A stretch of 53,093 nt of DNA from JAPLMW01 sp964619675 (GTDB lineage Bacteria > Planctomycetota > Phycisphaerae > Sedimentisphaerales > UBA12454), in assembly GCA_964619675.1 (NCBI GenBank), contig CAZUEO010000013.1, positions 1 to 53,093 of the forward strand, read 5' to 3'. The position numbers and the translations under genes are program-made. Below are positions 7,386 to 16,421 of this stretch, piece after piece. The first letter of the stretch is position 1; every line of letters begins with the position of its first letter. A model generated the notes under the pieces. It was not told the origin of the DNA and made no database searches. It saw only the letters and a program-made list of their open reading frames with translations.

Positions 7386-10300
7386 ATGGACAGAAAATTT
7401 AAGGGGTTAATTGTACTCTTCGTCATTTTCTTTTCGTCATTTTCTTTGCTTTTTTCAACTACATTAAGCTTTGCTAAACCGGTTGGCAAAGAGAAGGCAC
7501 TAAAGGCTGCAAATACATTTCTTAATGCGGAGAAAATCCGTGAAGAAAGAAAACTAACGAAAATCATTGCAAAACAAGCACAAGAGACTATTAGCCTAAA
7601 AGGATTTGCCAGTAGTAAGATTCAGGAAATTCGTGATAAGAATGGCAAAATTCTTGCATATGTTACGGAACTAAAGCCAGAGGGTTTTATAATTACTTCG
7701 GCAGATGATAATATCAGGCCCATTATTGGTTACTCATTTAAAGGCAAATTCCCTTTCCAAGATTCCAAAGAAAATGTTTTGTTGCACCTTGCTAAGTGGG
7801 ATATTGAGGCAAGGCTGAAAACGTTAGATTCAGAGAGTGCAAGTGCGAAAAATCTTTCTCAAGGGAATAAATCTCTTTGGTCAGAATACACTTCGACAGA
7901 GACAGCATTACTTAAAGGGCTTTCTTCCACAACACAATGGGGCCCTTTAATCAACAACGACCCTAATTTAACATGGGACCAAGGCGACCCTCTCAATCCA
8001 ACATATAACAAGTTTTGTCCAAAAGACCCGGCTTATCCTCTTAGTCCAGGGCGTAGAAGCTTAGTGGGGTGTTCTGCAACAGCAATGGCACAAATAATAA
8101 ATTATTGGGCATTTCCACCTTCGGTATCTTTCCATGCAGGTGATAGGTATACCTCGTGGCACCATTACATAAATCTATTATATCCTATAAGGATTGATGA
8201 AGACTCAAGTTCATACAACTTCCCTTCGTTTGATGATCTCAATGCTGCGTTGTCAGTCATAAACTACACGGGGGATCCTAATGAGAAAGCTTATTTGTCT
8301 TTTGCTGCTGGAATTAAGAATCATATGGCTTACTCCAGTTATAGGTCCGGAGCCCTATTAAGTGCTGATGCTTACAAAAATGGTTTTTACTACGGTTCGG
8401 CAACCTGTAAAGCAGGAATCTATGCTTCTGGTATTGGAGGCGGGCTAAACTGGACCGATTACGAAGCTATTGTTATTGAAAACATACAGAAAGAATGGCC
8501 AGTGGAAATATCATTGCATAATATTCACACTCTTATTGTTGATGGATATAGATCAACTGGTGAATCCCATCTCAATTTCGGTTGGGGAGGTTATCGTGAC
8601 TTGTGGTACTTTTTGCCAAATGTTATTGATTGGAACACTGTGACAGAGATTATTTACAACATTTGTCCTTATCCAGGTTGGGGTCAGTATGGTGGAGATT
8701 CCAAGAATACAAGAAGAACACGTTACAATGGTCCCGAAGACCATAAAGTGAAATGGATAGTGGATACTAGCCTCCTTGATGCACAAACCGATTTGGCAAC
8801 TGCTATTGTTGGTTCAAGCGGTAACGTCTATGCTTTTTGCCAAGCAATGAATTCTTCTGATCCTGGAAAGTTTTTTATTATAACGCCCCACGGCGAGATC
8901 CTTAATGATACATCAATACCAAATCCGGCAAATATTGCTTCGGAGCCTGCTCAGGCTTCAAGCTTTGGGCTACCAATTTACATCGCATTTGACAACAAAG
9001 TTTACAGGATTTCACTTGACGTAAATGTCGAAATGTTTTACGAAGATCCCGATCATCGAATAAAATTTGTGTATCCCACACAGGTCGATTCTCATGGAAA
9101 TGTGTATATAAGTGGTCCTTGGAAACTTCGTTCGCTGGATCTTAATGGCAATCTCAGATGGGAGAAGACCTTTGCTTTGGGTGGCAGCATGAGTTTTGTA
9201 GCAGGCATTGCCATAGATGAAGACAGAACTCGAGTATATGCCAAATATTATGACGATTCCACCGACACTGCCCACATATGGGCGTTAAACAAATACACAG
9301 GAGATGAAATCTGGGATGTGCCTGTTCCCGCTGTCGCTTCTCCTATGGCTGCCGCTGGCGAACCCACTGTAGGTGACGATGGTACTGTTTTTGCGAGATT
9401 CTTTACGAGTTTGCGAGCTTACAATCCTGACAGTAGCATGAAATGGGATTACACTGTCAATACCGGCCAAGAATATTTGGAACCTTTCGTATCACTGGGG
9501 CCGAATGCAAACATTTACATCTGCGGTGCTAACATTGCATCAACGCCGAAGCACGCATGGATACGGTCGTTAAAGACATCGGATAAAACTCTCCTGTGGG
9601 AATTTACCAAGGAGTATCCTTCTGATGCTTCTTCTTATGACTTCAGGGCTCCTGTAGTGGCATATGATAACAATATGATTTACGCCGTCTTTCATGAGTT
9701 ATCTTCACCTGGTTATCGAAAATTATATGCCCTGAAAGAAAACGTCAGTGGCCTTACTGAAATGTGGGAGCATGAAGGTGCCGACTGTATTCTTCTGGGT
9801 TCCACAGGAGCAGCCTATCTGCTGGATAGAGAATCTGAAAAGATAATTGCACTGTCTGGTGGCGAGGTTGGGGATCCTGATGGTGCTGGTATGGCGTATA
9901 CAAATAATATCGCTCCGACTGCTCCAACAAATCCTAGCCCGCAATCCGGTGTTCTTAACCTCAATTATGAACAAGCACTTTTGTTAAGCTGGACCTGCAG
10001 TGATCCGGAGGTACACGCCCTGAAATACAATGTTTATATTGGCGAGGGAGACAGTGGTACTATTGGACTTTACGCAAAAGACTTGAATGAGCCAAATTAT
10101 GTATTTACAAACCTTCGTCCAGGTACCGGTTATTTGTGGAAGGTTGTTGCCACCGATGGCCAGGCAATTGCGGAAGGTCCTACTTGGGCTTTTGCTACAA
10201 AGCCAGCCAAAACAGACTTAAACAGCGATGGCAAAGTTAACTTTGTGGATTTTGCGTTCATTGCGAACTACTGGATGAATGAATGTTTGGAACCAAATTG

Positions 10301-11228
10301 GTGTAGTGGGTGCGATCTCGACCATAGCGGCGTTACTGATACGACCGACCTTTCAATATTCGCAGGCACATGGTTGAAAGTCATTTCCTGTAATTACAGG
10401 GTTGTCAACATCAGACAACTTACAGATGGGGTCATTGGAGAATCGGGATGCGCCTTTAATGCAGACGGGACAAAAGTTGCTTATCGGAACTTTCACCCGC
10501 CATATTCCTGGAACTACTGTGATATCTGGACAATGAACACAAACGGTTCTTCTCAAACCCAGATTACGACGGCAAGTAATGGCGAGTTTAATCCTTCTTT
10601 TTTGCCTGATGGTAGAATCACTTATACTAAAGAATTTGGTGGTAATGATTATGACATTTGGATGGTTAATGCAAATGGCAGCAACCCTCATTCGTTTATC
10701 GGGGGCTCGTACAGACAACAGAGCAGTTGTTGGCATCCAAATGGCAATAAAATTGTTTACGAAAGTGAGTACCAATACGCCGGCCCCACAGAGATCTGGA
10801 CTGCCGACTCAAATGGTAGTAACAAAATTAAATTAACTGATCACACTACTGATGGATATGCTCAGAGTTTCCCGATATATTCTCGTTCGGGAAGTCTAAT
10901 TGCTTATGCAAGTCCAGCCACAAGTAGTGCAGAATATCATATATGGGTTATGAACGCCAATGGATCTAATAAGCAGCAAATAACACTCGGTGATAAGACA
11001 CAGTACCCTATGTTCTGGTGGCCGGATGACTCAAGAATCGGCTACACGGAGAATGGGAAGGTATACTTGCGTGATATCGCCAACGGAACTGACCAGTTAC
11101 TTTTAGAGATTCCTGGTGCGACCATCGATGAGTGTGACCTTTCCACTGATGGGACAAAGCTTGTATTTGCCTTATCAGATGGGTCAGAATTTCACATTTG
11201 GATAGGCGATGTTATTTGCGAACCGTAG
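7386..11228 (+). CDS. large secreted C10 (streptopain-like) cysteine peptidase with propellers, Fn3-like and dockerin-like domains
   Basis: 1280 residues, starting after GGAGG. Residues 1-31 are a signal peptide. Residues about 35-130 resemble the inhibitory SpeB propeptide. The C10 catalytic domain carries the nucleophile C229 in VGCSATAMAQIINYW and the His H381 in IHTLIVDGY, followed by LNFGWGGY. Next come a PQQ-like propeller (about 435-830) and an Fn3-like module (about 850-935). A dockerin-like double loop (TDLNSDGKVNFVDFAFIANYW, then DLDHSGVTDTTDL) lies at about 938-995. Last is a TolB/PD40-type propeller with repeated DIWxMNxNGS blades. It is likely an extracellular protease with two binding propellers. 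Substrate is unknown; no partner gene is adjacent. Confidence 0.9.
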   Translation: MDRKFKGLIVLFVIFFSSFSLLFSTTLSFAKPVGKEKALKAANTFLNAEKIREERKLTKIIAKQAQETISLKGFASSKIQEIRDKNGKILAYVTELKPEGFIITSADDNIRPIIGYSFKGKFPFQDSKENVLLHLAKWDIEARLKTLDSESASAKNLSQGNKSLWSEYTSTETALLKGLSSTTQWGPLINNDPNLTWDQGDPLNPTYNKFCPKDPAYPLSPGRRSLVGCSATAMAQIINYWAFPPSVSFHAGDRYTSWHHYINLLYPIRIDEDSSSYNFPSFDDLNAALSVINYTGDPNEKAYLSFAAGIKNHMAYSSYRSGALLSADAYKNGFYYGSATCKAGIYASGIGGGLNWTDYEAIVIENIQKEWPVEISLHNIHTLIVDGYRSTGESHLNFGWGGYRDLWYFLPNVIDWNTVTEIIYNICPYPGWGQYGGDSKNTRRTRYNGPEDHKVKWIVDTSLLDAQTDLATAIVGSSGNVYAFCQAMNSSDPGKFFIITPHGEILNDTSIPNPANIASEPAQASSFGLPIYIAFDNKVYRISLDVNVEMFYEDPDHRIKFVYPTQVDSHGNVYISGPWKLRSLDLNGNLRWEKTFALGGSMSFVAGIAIDEDRTRVYAKYYDDSTDTAHIWALNKYTGDEIWDVPVPAVASPMAAAGEPTVGDDGTVFARFFTSLRAYNPDSSMKWDYTVNTGQEYLEPFVSLGPNANIYICGANIASTPKHAWIRSLKTSDKTLLWEFTKEYPSDASSYDFRAPVVAYDNNMIYAVFHELSSPGYRKLYALKENVSGLTEMWEHEGADCILLGSTGAAYLLDRESEKIIALSGGEVGDPDGAGMAYTNNIAPTAPTNPSPQSGVLNLNYEQALLLSWTCSDPEVHALKYNVYIGEGDSGTIGLYAKDLNEPNYVFTNLRPGTGYLWKVVATDGQAIAEGPTWAFATKPAKTDLNSDGKVNFVDFAFIANYWMNECLEPNWCSGCDLDHSGVTDTTDLSIFAGTWLKVISCNYRVVNIRQLTDGVIGESGCAFNADGTKVAYRNFHPPYSWNYCDIWTMNTNGSSQTQITTASNGEFNPSFLPDGRITYTKEFGGNDYDIWMVNANGSNPHSFIGGSYRQQSSCWHPNGNKIVYESEYQYAGPTEIWTADSNGSNKIKLTDHTTDGYAQSFPIYSRSGSLIAYASPATSSAEYHIWVMNANGSNKQQITLGDKTQYPMFWWPDDSRIGYTENGKVYLRDIANGTDQLLLEIPGATIDECDLSTDGTKLVFALSDGSEFHIWIGDVICEP

Positions 11229-11547
11229 CTACGATTCGTCCGAGCATGAAATGCTGGCAATTAGTACTAATCTGAGGACACCGTACCGGGGAAACTCGTG
11301 CTTCGTAGTGAAGTCGCTTCCGGCCTTCGCAACCGCTTCGGCGGAGTAGGCACTTCGCAGAGTAGCAAAGAAATGTAACTTTTTATTAACCTGCTGCGCC
11401 TCCCCCGCTCTTGCTGGCAAGAAGCTGCGGGGCAGAGCAGCATAAGTCGTTTATCTTAAGGCGGTTAGGTAAATATCGCAAAAAAGGTAACAAAAGCCCA
11501 ATGGGCTAAAAAAACAGAGGATAAAAATAAAAAAATCAACGACTAAT
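11229..11547. other. intergenic region with GC-rich hairpins
   Basis: No gene is supported. A compact fold is possible at about 11390-11442: CTTGC/GCAAG with a TG loop sits inside GCTGCGCCTCCCCCG and CGGGGCAGAGCAGC, which pair imperfectly. Another GC-rich patch at 11300-11360 has CTTCGC and GGCGGAG phrases but no clear stem. It may include the transcript end of the C10 gene, but no T-run follows. Confidence 0.35.
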
Positions 11548-11575
11548 TTGACACATCATTTCTTTATGCTACAAT
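11548..11575 (+). promoter_or_regulatory. sigma-70 promoter of the DUF5678-retropepsin pair
   Basis: TTGACA at 11548-11553 and TACAAT at 11570-11575 are separated by 16 bases. The start would fall near 11582, inside the first of two dyads. Confidence 0.6.
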
Positions 11576-11623
11576 TACAAGTGCAGTTGTAATCGCTCTC
11601 TTATACAAGAGAAGTTGTATAAG
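11574..11623. promoter_or_regulatory. twin dyads TACAA-N6-TTGTA (operator-like)
   Basis: Dyad 1 is ATTACAA (11574-11580) and TTGTAAT (11587-11593). Dyad 2 is CTTATACAA (11600-11608) and TTGTATAAG (11615-11623). Both have the core TACAA, six bases, TTGTA, with centres 28 bp apart. The first overlaps the -10 box and start point, the classical position for a repressor. They could also fold as consecutive hairpins in the 5' leader. Confidence 0.55.
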
Positions 11624-11662
11624 CAAAATTTCACACTAATTTCAAATTGCAGGGAGTTGCTT

Positions 11663-11851
11663 ATGGATAAGCACATACTCGTTAAAGACTCCAAATATGA
11701 AGGCGGATACGTTGCGTTTACATCTGTAACAGACCATACAGTAATTGCCTTTGGTAAAGAACCGGAAGAGGTAATAGATAAAGCGAAAAAGATTTCAGAA
11801 CATCCGATGATACTTTTTGTTCCAGCAAAAGATATGACCTGTTATTACTAA
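11663..11851 (+). CDS. DUF5678-like small protein
   Basis: 62 residues. The ATG at 11663 is chosen because AGGGAG precedes it at good distance; the frame is open 16 codons further upstream but that part overlaps dyad 2. The pattern YEGGYVAFTS, then HTVIAFGKEPEEVIDKAKK and a closing hydrophobic strand (MILFVPAKD), matches the DUF5678 family, small proteins of unknown function often encoded before a retropepsin-like protease. Its TAA overlaps the next ATG by one base (TAATG), suggesting translational coupling. Confidence 0.75.
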   Translation: MDKHILVKDSKYEGGYVAFTSVTDHTVIAFGKEPEEVIDKAKKISEHPMILFVPAKDMTCYY

Positions 11852-12287
11852 TGCCGATAGTTGATTTTCCATTTCAGCAAATAGCCCCCGGCCATCCTAA
11901 CCGTCCATCCTTATCGTAAAAATAGTTAATCCGCATACCGGACTGCTTTATGATACTTACGGGATTGTTGACACAGGGGCAGACGCTTGTGCAATTCCTG
12001 CTTATTTTGCGAAAGTTTTGGGTTACGATTTAAAAAGTGGAACGCCCAAAACTGTCGGCACTGGTAACGGAGCAGTAATTGCTTATTCCCATATATGTCG
12101 TTTAGATATTTACGACACAAATTCGGTAGATAAGGGAAATCCAGATGTTGTTTACACGACCTCTGAAATCCGAATTGATTTTATGGAACAATTGCCCTAT
12201 GTTTTGTTAGGAGTAAAAGATTTTCTTGGGCAATTCTACTTGAATATTGATTATCCCTCGCAGCTTTTTTCTGTTCGCCAGCCTTAA
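11851..12287 (+). pseudogene. retropepsin-like aspartyl protease, frameshifted
   Basis: The ATG at 11851 opens MPIVDFPFQQIAPGHPN but meets TAA at 11917. Translation continues sensibly in the other frame from 11916 (VKIVNPHTGLLYDTYGIVDTGADACAIPA), which carries the catalytic DTGA motif at 11970-11981. It proceeds to LPYVLLGVKDFLGQFYLNIDY, the second conserved strand of single-lobe retropepsins. Inserting one G after 11916 would restore a protein of about 146 residues. Either the gene is inactivated by a one-base deletion or the sequence has an error. An in-frame ATG at 12018 could only give a product lacking the active site. Confidence 0.75.
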
Positions 12288-12359
12288 AATAAAATTATTA
12301 AGATTTCTTTCTTGTTTTAGGCTCACACATCATATATCTCCTGCCAATTTAAATACAAA

Positions 12360-13172
12360 TTAGCTGCCTGAAAGCTCTTTGCTTCTTTCCGCTGCTGCGG
12401 TCAGGGCATCGGCAACCATTTTTTCAAAACTGCACTTCGAAAAGACCTTCAGCGCTGCCTCTGTCGTGCCGCCTGGCGAAGTAACGTTCTTTCGCAAAAC
12501 GCCGGGCGATTGATTTTTCTTTGCAGCATCGACGGCAAGAAGGCCTGCCCCTTTTGCGGTCTGGAGCACGAGCCTTTGGGCAACCTGTCTTTCAATGCCG
12601 AGCCTTTCTGCAGACTTTATCATCTCCTCCATAAGCAAAAAGAAATACGCAGGGCCTGAGCCGCTGACCGCAGTTACCGCATCGAGCAGCTTTTCATCAT
12701 TAACCGTTACAACTACACCAACCGCGGAAAATATCCGCTCAGCTTCATTGAGCCTGTCTGCAGCCTGCTTTGTTGCGTATATGGCGGCAGCGCCCTGGCC
12801 GAGCAGTGCAGGTGTGTTGGGCATAACACGAATGACAGGTATATCTCCGAGGGTTTTTTGAATTCGGCCTGTGGTAATGCCTGCTGCGATTGAAATTACC
12901 AGGAGATTTTTATTTACGGAACCCTTAATCTCATCTAAAACCTGCTGCATATTTTGAGGCTTGACGCTGAGGACGAGTATATCGACGGATTTGGCCAATT
13001 GTGTGTTGCCGGCTGCGGATGTGACTTTATATTCATCGCAGAGCTGCCGGAGCCTGTCGGTGCGGATATCGCTGATAGTTATATCGCCTGCGTTATAGAC
13101 CTTTGTGTCGATAAGACCATTGATAATGGCCTGTGCCATATTGCCGGCGCCTATAAAGCCGATTTTCGCCAT
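12360..13172 (-). CDS. proC: pyrroline-5-carboxylate reductase
   Basis: 270 residues, the normal length. It reduces 1-pyrroline-5-carboxylate to proline with NAD(P)H, the last step of proline synthesis, in the cytoplasm. The N-terminal Rossmann motif IGFIGAGNMAQAI is clear. VMPNTPALLGQGAAAIY and the signature SPGGTTEAALKVF near residue 235 are typical of ProC. AAGGAG precedes the ATG. It is transcribed alone, divergently from the restriction endonuclease gene. Confidence 0.95.
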   Translation of the reverse strand: MAKIGFIGAGNMAQAIINGLIDTKVYNAGDITISDIRTDRLRQLCDEYKVTSAAGNTQLAKSVDILVLSVKPQNMQQVLDEIKGSVNKNLLVISIAAGITTGRIQKTLGDIPVIRVMPNTPALLGQGAAAIYATKQAADRLNEAERIFSAVGVVVTVNDEKLLDAVTAVSGSGPAYFFLLMEEMIKSAERLGIERQVAQRLVLQTAKGAGLLAVDAAKKNQSPGVLRKNVTSPGGTTEAALKVFSKCSFEKMVADALTAAAERSKELSGS

Positions 13173-13362
13173 TTATTGCTCCTTTCAGCCATTTTCGCGT
13201 CAGACAAGGTTAGATATTGCTGTCTCAATATAACCTTAAATCCTCGTTCTTCAATCTTAAATTCCTTTTGTCTTCCACCCAAACTTTGCTAAAATCGATT
13301 ATTGCCCGGTTATGATGGTTTTGATAGTATTATTTAATAGGTAAATTCAACCTGTTATATAA

Positions 13363-14016
13363 ATGAAGGTAAAACTAAACATAACAAACCTTTGTAAAGA
13401 AGCTCATTACTTTGCTGTGTGCGAGTCTAAACATAATGAACCTTCTCTTTTCGGGGTTACTGACGGCAAAGCTGTGGGCACCTATTTTGAGCATAAATTC
13501 AGAAATTACCTGTCTGGGAAATACGATTTTTCGGCAGGCAGTTCGGCTTCAGGGATTGATTTTCCGCAATTAAACGTGGATATGAAAGTTACGAGCATTA
13601 AGCAACCCCAGTCTTCCTGTCCATACAAATCCGCGCGTCAGAAAATTTTTGGGCTGGGTTACTCTCTTCTTGTTTTTGTCTATGACAAAACTGATAACGA
13701 AAAACTTAAAACGGGCCGGCTGGAAATTCTGCATTCCATCTTTGTAGAGAAAGACAAAACCGGCGATTTTCAGACAACAACCGGTTTGCGTAAGATAATC
13801 GCAAATGACGGAAATGTGGACGACATTATCGCTTTTTTACAGGAAAGAATGCTTCCGGTGGATAGTATCGAAGCACAGAAGCTGGCACGGGAAATTCTCA
13901 AAAAACCGCCTCAAATCGGTTATCTTACTATTTCAAATGCCCTTCAATGGCGGCTTCAATACAGACGTATTATCGAACAGGCAGGGAAAATAAAAGGTAT
14001 AAAGAAGATTCATTAA
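13363..14016 (+). CDS. type II restriction endonuclease (PD-(D/E)XK type, probable)
   Basis: 217 residues. It lies 2 bases before a DNA adenine methylase gene, the typical type II R-M arrangement. A possible active site is D66 ... D73-M-K75 in GIDFPQLNVDMKVTS, fitting the D-x(n)-(D/E)xK pattern. The following ARQKIFGLGYSLLVFVYDKTD reads like the core strand and helix of such enzymes. Recognition sequence cannot be read from the protein. No ribosome site of note and no controller gene are seen. Confidence 0.75.
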   Translation: MKVKLNITNLCKEAHYFAVCESKHNEPSLFGVTDGKAVGTYFEHKFRNYLSGKYDFSAGSSASGIDFPQLNVDMKVTSIKQPQSSCPYKSARQKIFGLGYSLLVFVYDKTDNEKLKTGRLEILHSIFVEKDKTGDFQTTTGLRKIIANDGNVDDIIAFLQERMLPVDSIEAQKLAREILKKPPQIGYLTISNALQWRLQYRRIIEQAGKIKGIKKIH

Positions 14017-14018
14017 AT

Positions 14019-15530
14019 ATGAACATTCCAAAAAGCAAAAAGAAAATAGAATTAGGGGACTGGCAGACTCCGCAGGACTTAGCTGAGAAGGCCTGCCGGA
14101 CTCTTTTGGAAGCCGGAGTCAACCCTGTTTCAATAATAGAACCGACTTGCGGCAAAGGCAGCTTTGTACTCGCTGCTTTAGAAACTTTCCCATCAGTCAA
14201 ACACTGCTTCGGACTTGATATATCAAATGAGCATCTGACCGAGACCATTAAAAAAATTCAGCCATTTAAAAATCGTATTACCTCCGCAATAATCCGGGGC
14301 GATTTTTTTTCTTTTACGTGGGAAAAACAAATAGAATCGATGCCTGACCCTGTTCTTGTTATCGGCAATCCTCCATGGGTAACAAATTCGGGTATTGGCA
14401 GCATTGGCGGCAAAAACCTTCCGAAAAAATCAAACTTTCAGAATATGAAAGGATTGGATGCCGTCACAGGTAAAAGCAACTTTGACATATCAGAGTGGAT
14501 GATAATCAGTATGCTGGACCAGCTAAAAAAACGACAGGCCTGTCTGGCAATGCTTTGTAAAACCGCTGTTGCACGAAAAGTACTGCTTGGCGGCTGGAAA
14601 AATGAGATGCCTTTTGAATGGTGCAGTATATATAGAATAAACTCACAGCATCATTTTGATGTTGCTGTGGACGCCTGCCTTTTTGTCGTCAAACTGGGTC
14701 AAAGAAATTCGGCTTTGCAGTGCAAAATTTATGGTGACTTGAATCACGATTCCTTTGAGCATCTTGCTGCCTTTGAAAAAAACCGTCTTATACCTGATGT
14801 GGTTTTATATGAAAAACGGAAACATCTTGCAGCGGATAAAAATGAGCCTTTTAAATGGCGTTCAGGCATAAAACATGATTGCGCAAAAGTTATGGAGCTG
14901 CGGAAGGAAAATAATCATTTTATAAACGGATTTGGAGAAAATATCGACCTGGAAGATGAGTATGTGTTCCCGATGCTCAAAAGTTCCGATTTGGCAAATG
15001 GCGAAATTGAAACCATCAATCGTTATATGCTGGTGCCGCAGCATTTCATTGGCCAGCAAACCAGTATCATTAAACACAACACTCCCAAAACATGGGAATA
15101 CCTGCTGAAACATTCAGACCTGCTGGACAAAAGAACAAGCGTTATATATCAGAACAATCCGCAATTTTCCATTTTCGGCGTCGGCGATTATACTTTCACA
15201 GACTGGAAAATTGCTATATCCGGCTTTTATAAAAATATACGATTTCGTCTTATAGGCCCTTATGAAAGCAAACCTGTTGTCTTTGATGATACCTGCTACT
15301 TCCTGAGCTGCAGGACAAAAGAAGATGCGGCGGTTATGTATGAAATTTTGTCTTCGCAGGCAGCAATGGAATTTTTCTCCGCTTACATCTGGTGGGATTC
15401 CAAACGGCCTATTACTCTGGAATTATTAAATATGCTCAGTCTCATCAAGCTCGCCGATTTTTGCGGCAAGCACGCTCTGATTGAAAACATTTATGAGAAT
15501 ACCAAGTCTAATCAACTAATAATGTTTTAA
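14019..15530 (+). CDS. type II DNA adenine-N6 methyltransferase
   Basis: 503 residues from the ATG at 14019, right after the endonuclease stop. Motif I (AdoMet binding) is EPTCGKGSF at 41-49, and the acidic residue of motif II is in FGLDIS. Motif IV is NPPW at 117-120, the signature of N6-adenine (gamma-type) enzymes. The C-terminal half is the target-recognition region, with aromatic-rich stretches (FTDWKIAISGFYK). It protects host DNA from the linked endonuclease. The upstream endonuclease gene and the absence of a specificity subunit point to a classical type II system. Confidence 0.9.
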   Translation: MNIPKSKKKIELGDWQTPQDLAEKACRTLLEAGVNPVSIIEPTCGKGSFVLAALETFPSVKHCFGLDISNEHLTETIKKIQPFKNRITSAIIRGDFFSFTWEKQIESMPDPVLVIGNPPWVTNSGIGSIGGKNLPKKSNFQNMKGLDAVTGKSNFDISEWMIISMLDQLKKRQACLAMLCKTAVARKVLLGGWKNEMPFEWCSIYRINSQHHFDVAVDACLFVVKLGQRNSALQCKIYGDLNHDSFEHLAAFEKNRLIPDVVLYEKRKHLAADKNEPFKWRSGIKHDCAKVMELRKENNHFINGFGENIDLEDEYVFPMLKSSDLANGEIETINRYMLVPQHFIGQQTSIIKHNTPKTWEYLLKHSDLLDKRTSVIYQNNPQFSIFGVGDYTFTDWKIAISGFYKNIRFRLIGPYESKPVVFDDTCYFLSCRTKEDAAVMYEILSSQAAMEFFSAYIWWDSKRPITLELLNMLSLIKLADFCGKHALIENIYENTKSNQLIMF

Positions 15531-15561
15531 TCGTTAAAGCTAACCGTTAAGGAATACAAAA

Positions 15562-16080
15562 ATGCAGAAAAAGACGGATTTCAGCACGGCAATAAAGACA
15601 AAATATCCCGAGCAGATTGTCATAGCAATCGCAAAGGACAAAGACGGCAAGGCCAATCCCGTTACTATCGGCTGGACAATGATAGCCAGCGGCGAGCCGC
15701 CCATGCTGGCTATTGCCCTTACGCCAAAACGGCACTCAACGGCTGCTATAAGGCACAGCAAATGCTTTACGGTAGCGTATCCAACCGAAGAAATGGCAAA
15801 GGAAACGATGTTTTTCGGCACGCACAGCGGCAGGGACAGTGACAAATTTGCCGAAACCGGCTGCAAAATAAGCCGGGCCGACAAAATTGACTCGGTAATT
15901 CTCGACGATGCTGCTGCGAATTTCGAATGCGTTCTCGAAAGCGAGCAAGCTTGCGGCGACCATATAATCTTTGTCGGCAAGGTAGTCGCAAGCCATATCA
16001 ACAGCGAAGAGAAAAAACGGCTATATACCATAGGGCCAAATCATCTGCTCGGCGGTGTCAGGAAAAAATCTAAAACATAA
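15562..16080 (+). CDS. flavin reductase-like FMN-binding protein (flavoredoxin type)
   Basis: 172 residues. The pattern NPVTIGWTMIASGEPPMLAIAL, then STAAIRHSKCFTVAYPT and FFGTHSGRDSDKF, is that of the flavin reductase / flavoredoxin split-barrel family, which binds FMN and transfers electrons in anaerobes. AAGGAA lies before the ATG. It is separated from the methylase by 31 bases and may be read through from it, but functionally it is unrelated. Confidence 0.85.
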   Translation: MQKKTDFSTAIKTKYPEQIVIAIAKDKDGKANPVTIGWTMIASGEPPMLAIALTPKRHSTAAIRHSKCFTVAYPTEEMAKETMFFGTHSGRDSDKFAETGCKISRADKIDSVILDDAAANFECVLESEQACGDHIIFVGKVVASHINSEEKKRLYTIGPNHLLGGVRKKSKT

Positions 16081-16127
16081 TTAATACGAGAAAAGCCTGT
16101 TTTTTGCTTTCCGGCACTTATTTTCTA

Positions 16128-16136
16128 TGCTATAAT
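16128..16136 (+). promoter_or_regulatory. extended -10 promoter of mntA-hepT
   Basis: TGCTATAAT is a consensus extended -10. Start of transcription is expected about 7 bases after the hexamer, at 16143, which is the A of the mntA ATG. No Shine-Dalgarno sequence fits, so a leaderless mRNA is predicted. Confidence 0.55.
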
Positions 16137-16142
16137 GGACTT

Positions 16143-16421
16143 ATGATTTCCGGAGCGGATAAAAAAATAATCATTAAACTCGCACGCAAATACAATGTAA
16201 AAGAACTCGTTCTCTTCGGCTCAAGCTGCGATACTAAAAGACCGGCCAATGATATCGACCTCGGAGTTAAAGGTATAGCCGCTGACAAGTTCTTCAGTTT
16301 CTACGGAGATCTTATGATTTCTCTTTCCCTCCCGGTCGACCTTGTGAACTTGTCCGGAAATAATAAATTCAGCAGGTTAATTTACAAAAGCGGATTGAGG
16401 CTGTATGGCAAAGCTTCGTGA
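16143..16421 (+). CDS. mntA: MNT-domain antitoxin (minimal nucleotidyltransferase)
   Basis: 92 residues from the ATG at 16143. GS-x9-DxD motif: G26 S27 and D37/D39 in LVLFGSSCDTKRPANDIDLG. In characterised MNT/HEPN pairs the MNT protein adds AMP groups to a tyrosine of the HEPN toxin and so neutralises it. The gene overlaps hepT by 17 bases, as usual for this pair. Symbol assigned by family. Confidence 0.88.
   Translation: MISGADKKIIIKLARKYNVKELVLFGSSCDTKRPANDIDLGVKGIAADKFFSFYGDLMISLSLPVDLVNLSGNNKFSRLIYKSGLRLYGKAS

Noticed and set aside
11300..11450. GC-rich structured stretch considered as an rRNA or tRNA fragment
   Set aside because: No cloverleaf, no conserved rRNA segment recognised, and no T-run after the hairpins.
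13173..13362. Gap before the endonuclease gene considered for a controller (C) gene or C-box
   Set aside because: No small HTH frame and no repeated dyads typical of C-boxes.
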